Assembly: GCA_963797005.1 (NCBI GenBank)
Contig: CAWCOF010000014.1
Coordinates: 248,001-312,000, forward strand
Direction: 5' to 3'
DNA length: 64,000 bases
Source: AWTP1-13 sp963797005
GTDB taxonomy: Bacteria > Pseudomonadota > Alphaproteobacteria > Rhizobiales > Hyphomicrobiaceae
In this document: positions 1-12,021 of the stretch, piece after piece
Layout: each line of letters starts with the position of its first letter
Numbering within the stretch: position 1 is the first letter of the stretch
Translations under genes and position numbers: made by a program
Notes under the pieces: generated by a model
Told to the model about the DNA's origin: nothing
The model's database searches: none
Seen by the model: the letters and a program-made list of their open reading frames with translations, nothing else

Positions 1-65
1 TCGCCGCGTGGTGCCCATAATAGGGGCCATAGCAAGGGCATGAGCAGCGCCTGGGAGGAACAACA

Positions 66-2022
<1,957 letters not shown>

Positions 2023-2040
2023 TACCGCCTCCCGTCTTGT

Positions 2041-2078
2041 CGCGAGTCGTCGGCCGCCCATGGATCGCCGGCGACGCG
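2041..2078 (+). terminator. Hairpin downstream of acs
   Basis: GTCGTCGGC (2046-2054) can pair with GCCGGCGAC (2067-2075) with one mismatch, extended by CGCG/GCG flanks. It lies about 20 bases after the acs stop. There is no U tract, so this is only a plausible terminator. The rest of the 210-base gap before the next gene shows nothing recognisable. Confidence 0.35.
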
Positions 2079-2232
2079 ATTGCCATGCGCGATCCTCCGG
2101 AGAAACTCGCGCATGAAGTTTGCGTTGGTGTGTTCCGATATGGCACGCGGGTTGGTCGCGACTTGCCTCATTGGGCGCGATAGTGCAGGAAGCATTACCA
2201 TTTCCTGTTTGACTTCTACCAAGTGAGGCGAG

Positions 2233-4509
2233 GTGTCGTCCGCCGATAGTGCGCTGCTTGCTGCCGGTCGTGCTTTGAAGGGCTATGCGCGCAATCCCGT
2301 CGTTTTCTATGCCGTACTGGCGCTGGCGGGAACCGCGCTCATCATTCTGGCGATCGTGCCGTTGACAGCCACTGTCGTCGAGCGCTGGTCCCAGCGCGAT
2401 GTCGAGCTCCGGTCCCGGCTGGTCTTCAATTCGATACGCGATCAGATCTCGTCGGGCTTCGCCACGTCAGGCGGCCGGAGCCTGATGCCGTTCTTCGAGC
2501 GCCTGGCCGAGGACGAGCGGCTGCTGGCGCTGGGCTTCTGCGGCGAGGGCGGGCAGCTCGAGTACGCGACCAGGCGCATGCCCAGCAAGGTCACCTGCGC
2601 GAGCGTCCCGCGCACCAAGAGCGACACCTTCACGACCGTGCGCGACGGCCGGCATCGCCTGCTGGTCGGTGCCTTTCCTCTCACCGCCGGATCGGTACGC
2701 GGGCATCTGATCGTGCTTCACGACCTGCGCTTCGTCGACGAGCGGACCGCGGCGGCGCGCTTCTATTCGGCGATTGCGCTCATCGGCATCATGGTCGGCA
2801 TTGGCCTCCTTGCCACGGCGGCCGTGCTCGGCGTGCTGCGCGGCTGGTCGCAGGTGGTCCGGTCGGCCATTGCCGATGCGCAGCGCGGTGTCGTGCGAAG
2901 CACGCGCGGCCAGGGCATGCCCGTCCCAGCGGACGTGCGGCGGCTGTTGAGGGACCTCCGCACCGAGCGCAAGGAGCCCGACGCCATCCAGATCCTGTGG
3001 TCGCCGGAGACGCTGCATCGGCTGCTGCAGGAGCGGCTGCCCGATACCGAGGTGATCGCCGTCTCCAATCGCGAGCCCTACATCCACAATCGCGAGGACA
3101 ACGGATCGGTCACCCTGCAGATCCCCGCGAGCGGTCTCGTCGCCGCCCTCGAGCCGGTCATGCGTTCCTGCGGCGGCACCTGGATCGCCCACGGCAGCGG
3201 ATCGGCCGACCGCGAGACCGTGGATGCCCGTGACCACATCCGCGTGCCGCCGCAGGAGCCAGCCTATACGCTGCGGCGCGTCTGGCTGACGGACGACGAG
3301 CAGGAAGGCTACTACTACGGGTTCGCCAACGAGGGGCTTTGGCCGCTATGCCACATCGCCTTCGTGCGCCCTACCTTCCGGCAGGAGGACTGGCAGCAGT
3401 ACGTCGCGGTCAACGAGCGCTTTGCCGACACGGTTGCCCAGGAAGCGACCCGCCAAGACCCCATCGTCCTGATCCACGACTACCACTTCGCGCTGCTGCC
3501 TCGCCTGGTGCGCGAGCGGTTGCCCAACGCGACCATCCTGACGTTCTGGCACATTCCCTGGCCCAACGCGGAGACGTTCGGCATCTGCCCCTGGCGCGAG
3601 GAAATCATGCTGGGCCTGCTGGGGAGCACGATCCTCGGGTTCCACACGCAGTTCCACTGCAACAACTTCCTCGAGGCCACGGACCGGTTCGTGGAGAGCC
3701 GCATCGATCGGGAGGAATCCTCCGTCACCGTGGGCGGACACGAGACCCTGGTCAGGCCCTATCCCATCTCGATCGAGTGGCCGCCCGCGGCACTCGCCGC
3801 CCAGCCCTCCATACGCGCCTGTCGGGCGGGGGTCATCCAGCGCTTCGGGCTGCCCGCGGATGTGCGCATCGCCGTCGGCATCGAGCGCTTCGACTACACC
3901 AAGGGGATCCTCGACCGGATGCGGGCAATCGACGAGGTCCTCCGCCAGCAGCCGTCACTGCAAGGAAAGCTGGTCTTCATCCAGGCCGCGGCGCCGACAC
4001 GCAGCAAGCTTCCCGCCTACAGCGGGCTCCAGGTGGAAGCGGAGCAGCTGGCCGCCGACATCAATGAGCGGCATGGCAGCGACGGGTACAAGCCGATCGT
4101 TCTCGTCATCCGCCACCATGAGCCCGACGAGGTGTTCGAGCTTTTCCGGGCGGCGGATGTGTGCATCGTCTCCAGCCTGCACGACGGCATGAACCTGGTT
4201 GCCAAGGAGTTCATCGCCGCCCGCGACGACGAGCAGGGCGTCTTGATTCTGTCGACGTTTGCCGGCGCCGCGCGCGAGCTGTCGGAAGCCCTGCTGGTCA
4301 ATCCTTACGATACCCATGCCATGGCCGATGCCATCCACCGCGCGCTCACCATGCCGGCCAGCGAGCAGGGGGAGCGCATGCAGCTGATGCGCGATCTCGT
4401 CCGGGTGCGTAATGTCTATCGGTGGGCGGGCCAGATGCTGATCGACGCGGCCCGGTTCAGAAGCCAGCAAAGGATCGCCGACGCGGCCTTGGACCAGTCG
4501 GCCCGCTGA
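2233..4509 (+). CDS. Membrane-anchored trehalose-6-phosphate synthase (GT20)
   Basis: GTG start preceded by GAGGCGAG. Residues about 21-47 and 175-205 are two hydrophobic segments flanking a roughly 120-residue extracytoplasmic region, so the N-terminus looks like a sensor module. From about residue 250 the protein is a glycosyltransferase family 20 (OtsA) domain: SNREPYIH, IHDYHFALLPRLVRERLP, FWHIPWPN, GIERFDYTKGI and SSLHDGMNLVAKEF. The expected reaction is UDP-glucose plus glucose-6-phosphate to trehalose-6-phosphate, relevant to osmotic and desiccation stress. No phosphatase domain is fused and no otsB is nearby. At 758 residues it is far longer than the roughly 470 of a soluble OtsA because of the N-terminal extension. 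The frame is intact. Confidence 0.88.
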   Translation: MSSADSALLAAGRALKGYARNPVVFYAVLALAGTALIILAIVPLTATVVERWSQRDVELRSRLVFNSIRDQISSGFATSGGRSLMPFFERLAEDERLLALGFCGEGGQLEYATRRMPSKVTCASVPRTKSDTFTTVRDGRHRLLVGAFPLTAGSVRGHLIVLHDLRFVDERTAAARFYSAIALIGIMVGIGLLATAAVLGVLRGWSQVVRSAIADAQRGVVRSTRGQGMPVPADVRRLLRDLRTERKEPDAIQILWSPETLHRLLQERLPDTEVIAVSNREPYIHNREDNGSVTLQIPASGLVAALEPVMRSCGGTWIAHGSGSADRETVDARDHIRVPPQEPAYTLRRVWLTDDEQEGYYYGFANEGLWPLCHIAFVRPTFRQEDWQQYVAVNERFADTVAQEATRQDPIVLIHDYHFALLPRLVRERLPNATILTFWHIPWPNAETFGICPWREEIMLGLLGSTILGFHTQFHCNNFLEATDRFVESRIDREESSVTVGGHETLVRPYPISIEWPPAALAAQPSIRACRAGVIQRFGLPADVRIAVGIERFDYTKGILDRMRAIDEVLRQQPSLQGKLVFIQAAAPTRSKLPAYSGLQVEAEQLAADINERHGSDGYKPIVLVIRHHEPDEVFELFRAADVCIVSSLHDGMNLVAKEFIAARDDEQGVLILSTFAGAARELSEALLVNPYDTHAMADAIHRALTMPASEQGERMQLMRDLVRVRNVYRWAGQMLIDAARFRSQQRIADAALDQSAR

Positions 4510-4549
4510 GGGCGCCGGGGCCGCCCCGATGCCCCGGACCGCGAGGACC

Positions 4550-4570
4550 CCCCGGTGTCGCATACCGGGG
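4550..4570 (+). terminator. Perfect 7-bp hairpin after the trehalose synthase
   Basis: CCCCGGT and ACCGGGG are perfectly complementary around a 7-base loop, 41 bases after the stop codon. There is no following T run. The arm sequence recurs inside the palindrome upstream of tyrS, so it may be a fragment of a dispersed repeat serving as a terminator. Confidence 0.4.
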
Positions 4571-4595
4571 CTTGCCAGCGTCGCCGGCTGTGAGT

Positions 4596-4611
4596 ATGCA
4601 TTATAGTGCAT
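4596..4611 (+). promoter_or_regulatory. AT-rich palindrome upstream of ferredoxin
   Basis: ATGCA-N6-TGCAT in a conspicuously AT-rich stretch 35-50 bases before the ferredoxin start. Its position suits a -10 region or operator, but no matching -35 box is clear. Weak call. Confidence 0.25.
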
Positions 4612-4645
4612 TTAGATGAAATAAAGCGCAGGTTGAGCCAACCCG

Positions 4646-4969
4646 ATGCCGAAGATCACCTACATCGAGCACGACGGCACCGTCCACACCGTCGAGGCGG
4701 AGGTGGGCGCCACGATCATGGAGACGGCGCTCAAGCATGGCGTCACCGGCATCGTCGCCGAGTGCGGCGGCGGCTGCACCTGCGCCACCTGCATGGTCTA
4801 TGTGGACGACGCCTGGATGGAGAAGGCGGGCGCGCGCACCGACGAGGAGGAGGACCAGCTCGACATGGCCTTCGACGTCAGGCCCAACTCGCGCCTCTCC
4901 TGCCAGATCAAGGTGACCGAGGCGCTCGACGGCCTCGTCGTGCGCACGCCGGCCTATCAGGGGCGGTGA
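4646..4969 (+). CDS. [2Fe-2S] ferredoxin, adrenodoxin type
   Basis: A 107-residue soluble electron carrier. Cluster ligands fit the adrenodoxin spacing: C40-x5-C46-x2-C49 in AECGGGCTCATC, then C86 in RLSCQIKV; C44 is an additional cysteine in the loop. The acidic stretch TDEEEDQLD resembles the partner-binding region of adrenodoxin-type ferredoxins. No cytochrome P450 or ferredoxin reductase is adjacent, so its partner is unknown. It is convergent with the following dehydrogenase, 24 bases away. The frame is intact. Confidence 0.9.
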   Translation: MPKITYIEHDGTVHTVEAEVGATIMETALKHGVTGIVAECGGGCTCATCMVYVDDAWMEKAGARTDEEEDQLDMAFDVRPNSRLSCQIKVTEALDGLVVRTPAYQGR

Positions 4970-4993
4970 TCAGCCCGCGCTTCGCGAGCGGCC

Positions 4994-5858
4994 TCAGCGA
5001 GGCCGTCCCTTCTGGGTGTAGGGATACATCTCGCAGATGTCGGAGCCCGGAAGGCTTGCGTCCATGCGCGTCCACACCTCGACCACTCGTGCTGGCGATC
5101 TCGTCGGTGATGCCGGCGGCGCGCGCATTCTCGAGATAGAGATTGATGTCCTTGAGCTGCAGCTTGGCGGTGAAGCCGGCATCGTAGCGGCCGTGCATGA
5201 TGCGGCGGGGGAATTTGTCGTCGGTCGCCGAGTTGCGGCCCGTCGAGGCGTTGACGATGTCGAGGATCGTCTTCATGTCGATGCCCTGGCCGGTGCCGAA
5301 GGCGATCGCCTCGGAGGTCGCCGCCAGCGCCGTGGCGGAGAGGAAGTTGTTGAGCAGCTTCACGGCCTGGCCCTGCCCTGCCTTCGGCCCGACGTAGAAC
5401 GGCTTGCCCATCAGCGCCGCCAGGGGCTTGAAGCGCTCATAGGCCTCGGGGGAGCACGCCATCATGATGGCGAGCGTTGCCTTGTCCGCGCCGGCGGTGC
5501 CGCCGGAGACCGGCGCATCGATGAAGGCGATATCGGCGGCCGCGAGCACGGAGGCTGCCTCCTCTGCCGCCTTGATGCCGATGGTCGACGTGTCGATTAC
5601 CGTCTTCGCGCGGCGCGGCTTGGCTTCGGCGATCTCACGCGCAACCTTGACGGAGGCGGCGCCGTCGGGAAGCGAGAGGATGACGATGTCGGTGCGGGCT
5701 GCGACCTCGGCGTTGCTCTTGGCGATCTGCGCGCCTTCCGGTGCCCGCTCGGTGCTGACCGCGTCGGCCACCACCACGGAATAGCCCGCCGCGACCAGGT
5801 GGCGGCTCATGCGGTGGCCCATGCTGCCGACGCCGATCCAGCCGATGGTTTCCTTCAT
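4994..5858 (-). CDS. 3-hydroxyisobutyrate dehydrogenase-family oxidoreductase, one frame break
   Basis: NAD(P)-dependent beta-hydroxyacid dehydrogenase. The N-terminus has the Rossmann glycine motif IGWIGVGSMGHRM, followed by the family's substrate-binding DAPVSGG motif near residue 122 and the catalytic-lysine region GQAVKLLNNFL near 170. A one-base insertion near 5087 separates the body from the C-terminus (VWTRMDASLPGSDICEMYPY). Restoring it gives 287 residues, normal for the family. The substrate cannot be told: 3-hydroxyisobutyrate, tartronate semialdehyde or another 3-hydroxyacid. It stands alone on the minus strand. Confidence 0.85.
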
Positions 5859-6076
5859 CGCACGCTCTCTCCTGTCGCGGGGTTGCCTGTCGCGACCGGC
5901 ACTCTCCGGCGCTCAGCTTGTGCGGTCAAGTGGTGGACCATGCCGGAACGGATCGGCTCTTATCCGTTTTTGAACCATAGGCCGGCCGCCGGCCCTATCG
6001 CTCAAGTCGCCCTCGCGTTTTTCACCCAGCCTTAATACCGGTAGCGCTCAGGTTGGCTGACATGGAGACGCTTCTC

Positions 6077-6301
6077 ATGCCGGCCAATCTCCGCGCGCTT
6101 TCCCTCATCCCCTGCTCAGTTCTCGGCCTTGTCAGCAGCACGCCCGCGCGGGCGGCGGAGCTGAAGGTCCGCGGGACGGGTACATCCACTCCGCTGCTCG
6201 CGGTCCTGGCCAAGGAACTCAGCCGGCGCACGCAAGCTGCGATCGCATTCCTTACATCGCCCGCAGGCAAGGCCGCGCTGCGCACTGGCCATGTCTTATG
6301 A
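6077..6301 (+). pseudogene. Internally deleted substrate-binding protein (ModA-like) relic
   Basis: A short reading frame of about 74 residues. It begins with a signal peptide (PANLRALSLIPCSVLG ... ARAA) and the typical mature start of a molybdate-type periplasmic binding protein (AELKV ... LAKELSRRT). It then jumps directly to what looks like that family's extreme C-terminus (AIAFLTSPAGKAALR). The roughly 170 residues of the two-lobed body are missing, yet the frame is kept. An in-frame deletion relic is the best reading; a small exported protein is the alternative. The inner ATG was chosen because the signal peptide starts there. It ends about 50 bases before the next gene. Confidence 0.5.
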
Positions 6302-6352
6302 AGACGGCTCATCGCTCGCCTCGGCCCCCGCAGCCTATCGGCGCGCTCGCTG

Positions 6353-8888
6353 GTGAACATCGCAGCGCTCGTCGCAACCCTGGTCTGCGGCCTCGGATTG
6401 CCGCTGTTCTATCTGGCCTACGAATACGATGAGCGGGGCGAGATCCTCGAATTCAAGGCCAGGCTCGGCGCCCATCGGGCCGCGAAATACATCTACGAGC
6501 ACCAGGCGTTCTGGCGCGATCACGGCTTGAGGCTCGCGGAGATCACCGAGCTGCCACAGAGCGGCGACGAGCCGCTACACCAGAGACTGGTGGATCGCGA
6601 CGGCATCGTGGTCGCCGAAAACGGGCCGCCCGCCCCGCCTCCCGTCCTTCGCCGCAAGGCGCCCGTCTACGTGAGCGGCCAGCGGGTGGGATGGTTCGAG
6701 GCGGAGACCCCTCTCGCTCCGCTGCTCTGGCAGGCGGCAGTCACCGCGTTTGCCAGCCTCGCGATCAGCGTGGCCGCCTTCTTCGCCTTTCGCATGTTCC
6801 CTCTGCGCGCCCTCGACCGCACCCTTGACGAGTTCCAGGCCAACAACCGGCGGTTCGATGCGGCGCTCGCGTACATGTCCCAGGGCATGTGCATCTTCGA
6901 TGTCGACATGAGGCTCGTGGTGTGCAACGCGCGCTACAGACAGATGTACGCGCTGTCGGAATCGCAGGCCGTTCCCGGGACGACCTTGCGCGAGCTCTTG
7001 GCGCATCGCTTGGCCGTCCGCACGTTTCCGGCCGGCTCGACGATCGACGCCTACATGACCGAGGTCATGCTGGACCTTCGCCGAAAGGCGACCTGGAGCA
7101 AAGTCACCGAGCTCGCTGACGGCCGCTTCATCGCCGTCGCCAATCGCGCGATGCCGGGCGGCGGCTGGGTTGCCACCCACGACGACATCACGGAGCTGAA
7201 GCAGCATGAGCGCGAATTGCACGCGCAGAACATGCGCTTCGATGCCGCCATCAACAACATGTCGCATGGGCTTTCCATGTTCGATGCCGAGCATAGGCTG
7301 CTCGTCTGCAATCGGAGGTATACCGAGATCTACGGGATCCCGAACCAGTTGACGCGCGCCGGCACGCCCCTGGAGATGATCCTGGATCATCGCCGGGGAG
7401 CCGGGCTCATCGAGCCCCAAGCCATGCGCGAGATCGCTGCGTCCTTGCGGAAGAACGAGCCTTCCATTCGTGTCCATGAGCTGCAGGACGGGCGCGCCAT
7501 CCTGATCAAGCGCCAGCCCATGGCTCGCGGCGGCTGGGTTGCGACGCACGAGGACATAACGGAGCAACGGCGGACCGAGGCCAAGATCGCTCATTTGGCC
7601 CATCATGACGCCCTCACCGATCTTCCCAACCGGACTCTGCTCCACAGGCACCTCGAGCAGGCTTGCGCGGGACTAGAGGAGGGCAAGTCGATCGCCGTGC
7701 TGTGTCTCGACCTCGATCGCTTCAAGGAGGTCAACGATACCTTGGGCCATGCCGCCGGGGATGAGCTGCTCAAGGCCGTTGCGGAACGGCTCCAAGCCAG
7801 CATCCATGAGCACGACACCGTGGCCAGGATCGGCGGCGACGAGTTCGCGATCCTGCAGACGAACGCGCCCCAGCCCAACAGCGCGACGGCGCTGGCTGCC
7901 CGGGTCATCGAGACGCTGACGCGTCCCTTTGACATCAACGGACATCAGATCGTGATCGGGACCAGCGTCGGAATCTCGGTGGCGCCGAACGATACGCGCA
8001 ACCCTCGCGACCTCCTGAAGAATGCCGATCTGGCACTCTACCAGGTCAAGGGCCGGGGGCGGGGCAGCTACCGCTTTTTCGAGCCGGCCATGGATGCACT
8101 GATGCACGAGCGCCGGCAGCTGGAGATCGACCTGCGCCAGGCGCTGGCCGACCAGGCTTTCGAGCTCCATTTCCAGCCGATCCTCAACCTGGAGCACGAC
8201 CGGGTGACGGAGTTCGAGGCGCTCGTGCGCTGGCGCCATCCGACCCGTGGGTTGACTCTTCCCTCGGAGTTCATCCCGCTCGCCGAGGAGATCGGGCTGA
8301 TCGGCGGAATCGGCGAGTGGGTGCTCGGTGCCGCGTGCGCGGAAGCTGCCAAATGGCCGGACAACATCAGCGTGTCGGTGAACCTGTCCCCGGCGCAGTT
8401 CAAGAAGGGCGACCTTGTGCGGGTGGTGACGCGGGCACTGGCGCGCTCGGACCTCGCGCCCGATCGCCTCGAGCTGGAGATCACCGAGTTCGATCTTGCT
8501 GGAGAACACCGAGGAAATTCTGGCGACGCTTTCCCGCCTGCGGGATCTCGGCATCCGCGTTGCCATGGACGACTTCGGCATAGGCTACTCGAGCCTGAGC
8601 AGCCTCAGTCGCTTCCACTTCAACAAGATCAAGATCGACCAGTCGTTCGTGCACGGCCTGGGCGAGAGCGACCATTCGGCGGCCATCATCGAGGCGGTCG
8701 CCACCCTTGGCGCACGATTGGCCATGACGACGACGGCCGAGGGTATCGAGACCATCGATCAATTCGCCCGGCTGCGTGACCTCGGCATCACCGAGGTGCA
8801 GGGCTATCTCATCGGCCGGCCGCGGCCTGCGAGCGATGTCGGCAGAATGGTTGCCGCGGCGAGGGAAATCACCAAGTCGGCAGCATGA
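6353..8888 (+). CDS. Membrane PAS-PAS-GGDEF-EAL cyclic-di-GMP protein, one frame break
   Basis: Two membrane segments (about residues 3-22 and 125-148) enclose a short periplasmic domain. Two PAS_7-like domains follow (RFDAALAYMSQGM..., RFDAAINNMSHGL...), then a GGDEF diguanylate cyclase (GGDEF at 494-498) and an EAL phosphodiesterase (EAL from residue 622, DDFGIGYSSL). The position of the product-inhibition site RxxD reads HEHD, so feedback control may be lost. A one-base insertion near 8490 splits the EAL domain; removed, it reads ITESILLENTEEIL and gives 844 residues. A GTG start is used because an in-frame stop lies just upstream. The next gene is a paralogue of the same layout. Confidence 0.85.
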
Positions 8889-8993
8889 CGATCGCCGCGC
8901 AGCCCGTTGGTGATTGCTCAATGTTTCCGAGGTTTCCGAGACGCTTCATTAATCCGCGGCGACTAGGTCTTTGCCATTCCGTCGGCGCCGGAG

Positions 8994-11540
8994 ATGCGAT
9001 GGGCTCCTGGTAAACAAATGGTCAAGAAAATCAGGACACGCCTGCCATTGCTGCGGACCATGGCCGCCGGACTCCTGCGGCTGGGCGACGTTGTGCGCGC
9101 GCAAGTCGCGCGTGTCGCGCGGCCACTATCCGAGCCACAGCGCACCGCGCTCGCACCCACCGAGGTCGAGCGTACGACGACGCGGATCCTGGCCCATCTG
9201 GGATGGGGGCGGTTCACCGCGCTCCTGACGATCTTCTCCGCCGTCCTCTCGACCGCGACCGCCTGGCTCTTCGACTTCCTGGTCGACCTGCCGAACCACA
9301 TGCTGCTCTTCATCGCGTTCGTCATTCCGTTCCTTGTCACGCTGCCTTTGAGCTATCTGACGGCCGTCAGCCTGTGGGACCTGCGGCAGGCGCGCGCGCG
9401 CGCCCGCGATTTGGCTGAGACGGCAGAGCGGGAGCGCAGCTACCTGGACGCGGCCGTGAACAACATGCCGATCGGCCTCGTGATGTTCGACGCGGGCAAG
9501 CGGCTCATCGTCTGCAACGACGAATATCGCAAGATGTACGGGTTTCCGCTCGCGGTGACCACGCGCGGCACGCACCTGCGCGAGATGCTCGAGCATCGGC
9601 TCGAGCGCGGCAATTTCGAGGGCAGCGATCGGGAGGCGTACATCGAGCGCATTTTGAAACTCGTCGAGCGGACGGATAGCGATCTGCGCGTGGTCGAGCT
9701 GGGAGACGGCCGCACCATCAGCATCATCCATCACCCGATCGCAACGGGCGGCTGGGTCGGCACGCACGAGGACGTGACCGAGCGGCAGAGACTGATGGCC
9801 CTGCTGGAGGAGCAGAACCAGACCCTGAAGGCCAAGGAACGGCAGCTCGAGACCAGGAACATCCACCTGGACGCCGCGCTCAACAACATCGCCCAGGGCC
9901 TGGCCATGTACGATCGCGAATATCGGCTGATGCTGTGCAACGATCGCTACAGGCAGATTTACAATTTCCCTGCCGCTGTGGCGAGGCCCGGGACGCCCTT
10001 GCAGGATCTGATCGAATACCGCGTGCGCGAAGGCCTTCAGTCGGATCGATCGGCCGCCGAGATCATAGACCTGATGCTTCGCCATCGCGGCGATGCCAAG
10101 TTCAAGCAGTTCCACAACCAGCTCGGCGACGGACGGTGCATCGCCGTCACCGCCCAGCCGATGCCGGACGGCGGCACGGTTACGACCCACCAGGACATCA
10201 CCGAGCAGCGCCAATCCGAAGCCAAGATTGCCCACATGGCGCTGCACGATCCCCTGACGGGTCTGCCCAACCGCATCTTCCTCAACGAGCAGCTCGGGCA
10301 TGCCCTGCCTCGTGCCAAGCGGGGCGAGATGCTGGCGGTGCACCTGCTCGATCTCGATCGCTTCAAGTACGTCAACGACACGCTGGGCCATCACGCTGGC
10401 GACAAACTCCTGAAGATGGTCGCCGAGCGCCTGCAGGCCGTGGCAAGAGAGACCGACAGCGCCGCCCGCATGGGTGGAGATGAATTCGCGATCATCCAGG
10501 TCGGCGTCGTGCACCCTTCGGATGCCACGTCGCTGGCACTGCGCGTCATCAGTGAGTTGAGCCGGCCCTACGATATCGACGACCACCATGTCATCATCGG
10601 CACCAGTGTCGGCATTGCCGTGGCTCCCGAAGACGGGCTCGAGGGGGATGCGCTCCTGCGCAAGGCCGATCTCGCCCTCTACCGGGCGAAGGCCGACGGG
10701 CGCGGGACGTTCCGCTTCTTCGAGCACCAGATGGACGCCCAGATGCAAAATCGGCGGGAGCTTGAAGCCGATCTGCGCCGGGCCGTGGCGCGGAAGGAGT
10801 TCGAGCTTCACTACCAGCCCGTGGTCGACCTCGGCCGGAACGACATCAAGGGGTTTGAAGCGCTGGTTCGCTGGCGTCACCCCGAAAAGGGTCTCTTGGC
10901 GCCGGCGGACTTCATCCCGCTGGCCGAGGAGGTCGGCGTCATCGCGCAGCTCGGCGAGTGGGTGATCCGGGAAGCGTGCGAGACCGCTATGACCTGGCCC
11001 GACAACCTGGAGATCGCGGTCAACCTGTCTCCCCTGCAGTTTGCCACACCGGGCTTGGCCCGGATCGTCGCCGCGGCGCTGGCAGCATCCGGGTTGGAGC
11101 CGGTGCGGCTCGAGCTCGAAATCACCGAGGGCGCCCTTTTGCAGAACAGCGACGACACGCTCGACACCCTCTACCAATTGCGGGCCTTGGGCGTGCGCAT
11201 CGCCATGGACGACTTCGGCACCGGCTACTCCTCGCTCGGCTATCTGCAGAGCTTCCCCTTCGACAAGATCAAGATCGACCGCTCCTTCATCAAGGACGTT
11301 TCCGACGGCGTCGGCTCGCTCAACATCGTGCGCGCCGTGGCGGCAATGGCGCGGGGCATGGGCATGAAGACGACCGCGGAGGGCGTCGAGACGGCCGAGC
11401 AGCTGGAAATCGTGCGGGCCGAGGGGTGCACGGAGATGCAGGGCTTCCTGTTCAGCAAGCCGCTCACGGCCGGCGAGCTGAAGCAGCGCTATCTGGCCGA
11501 CCGCCGTCCGGACAAAGGCAGGGCCAGCAGCGCGGCATAG
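8994..11540 (+). CDS. Membrane PAS-PAS-GGDEF-EAL cyclic-di-GMP protein
   Basis: An 848-residue bifunctional cyclic-di-GMP enzyme with two hydrophobic segments at about 75-125, two PAS_7-like domains (YLDAAVNNMPIGLVMFD, HLDAALNNIAQGLAMYD), GGDEF at about 494-498 with an intact RETD inhibition site, and an EAL domain (FEALVRW near 622, DDFGTGYSSLGYL). The motifs fall at the same residue numbers as in the preceding gene, so the two are a tandem paralogous pair. The gap is about 105 bases. The ATG at 9018 is an alternative start. Both catalytic signatures look intact, so cyclase and phosphodiesterase activity are both possible; direction cannot be predicted. The frame is intact. Confidence 0.9.
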   Translation: MRWAPGKQMVKKIRTRLPLLRTMAAGLLRLGDVVRAQVARVARPLSEPQRTALAPTEVERTTTRILAHLGWGRFTALLTIFSAVLSTATAWLFDFLVDLPNHMLLFIAFVIPFLVTLPLSYLTAVSLWDLRQARARARDLAETAERERSYLDAAVNNMPIGLVMFDAGKRLIVCNDEYRKMYGFPLAVTTRGTHLREMLEHRLERGNFEGSDREAYIERILKLVERTDSDLRVVELGDGRTISIIHHPIATGGWVGTHEDVTERQRLMALLEEQNQTLKAKERQLETRNIHLDAALNNIAQGLAMYDREYRLMLCNDRYRQIYNFPAAVARPGTPLQDLIEYRVREGLQSDRSAAEIIDLMLRHRGDAKFKQFHNQLGDGRCIAVTAQPMPDGGTVTTHQDITEQRQSEAKIAHMALHDPLTGLPNRIFLNEQLGHALPRAKRGEMLAVHLLDLDRFKYVNDTLGHHAGDKLLKMVAERLQAVARETDSAARMGGDEFAIIQVGVVHPSDATSLALRVISELSRPYDIDDHHVIIGTSVGIAVAPEDGLEGDALLRKADLALYRAKADGRGTFRFFEHQMDAQMQNRRELEADLRRAVARKEFELHYQPVVDLGRNDIKGFEALVRWRHPEKGLLAPADFIPLAEEVGVIAQLGEWVIREACETAMTWPDNLEIAVNLSPLQFATPGLARIVAAALAASGLEPVRLELEITEGALLQNSDDTLDTLYQLRALGVRIAMDDFGTGYSSLGYLQSFPFDKIKIDRSFIKDVSDGVGSLNIVRAVAAMARGMGMKTTAEGVETAEQLEIVRAEGCTEMQGFLFSKPLTAGELKQRYLADRRPDKGRASSAA

Positions 11541-11566
11541 CGCGAAGGTCCCTGGCCCACCTCCGG

Positions 11567-11941
11567 CTAGCCATCATGTGGCGCCCGGGTCGGCAGCAGC
11601 TCCCCAATCAGCTCCTTGAAATGCTCGAACTCGAACGGCTTTGCCAGGACGCGCGCGTTCTTGAACGGCTCGGGCAGGCTCGCGGCTGTCGTGCCGGTGA
11701 CGAAGGCGGCGGGAATGCCTTTGCTGTGGGCAAGGTCGGCCAGGGAAAAACTGTCTTCGGATCCGAGGGTGACATCCAGCAGGACGGCATCCAGCGCCGT
11801 TTCCTCGATGTGAGACAGGGCCTCGGACACCCGGCCGACCGGCCCGACCACCTGGCAGCCGAGCTCACCCAGCCAATCGGCTATGAGCATGGCTATCAGC
11901 GGCTCGTCGTCGACGACGAGGACACGTGGCGCGTTAGTCAT
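11567..11941 (-). CDS. Single-domain response regulator (CheY-like receiver)
   Basis: A 124-residue receiver domain without an output domain. Acidic pocket D11/D12 (VVDDEP), phospho-acceptor D56 (DAVLLDVTLG), switch threonine T82 (FVTG) and conserved lysine K101 (LAKPF) are all present. It is divergent from the hybrid histidine kinase that follows, with about 80 bases between the starts, so the two probably form one phosphorelay. It is convergent with the GGDEF-EAL gene on its other side. Confidence 0.9.
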   Translation of the reverse strand: MTNAPRVLVVDDEPLIAMLIADWLGELGCQVVGPVGRVSEALSHIEETALDAVLLDVTLGSEDSFSLADLAHSKGIPAAFVTGTTAASLPEPFKNARVLAKPFEFEHFKELIGELLPTRAPHDG

Positions 11942-12021
11942 CGTTGGTCACCGGCCGGGTCAATACGCTAGGATCGCTACGTGGCATAAATTTAGTGTCA
12001 AAGTCATCCAGGGATAGCCGC

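Noticed and set aside
9126..11177. Long antisense frames opposite the GGDEF-EAL, kinase and other genes (for example 683 codons here)
   Set aside because: They lie opposite well-recognised genes, have arginine/glycine/histidine-rich composition typical of high-GC shadows, no ribosome sites and no recognisable domains.
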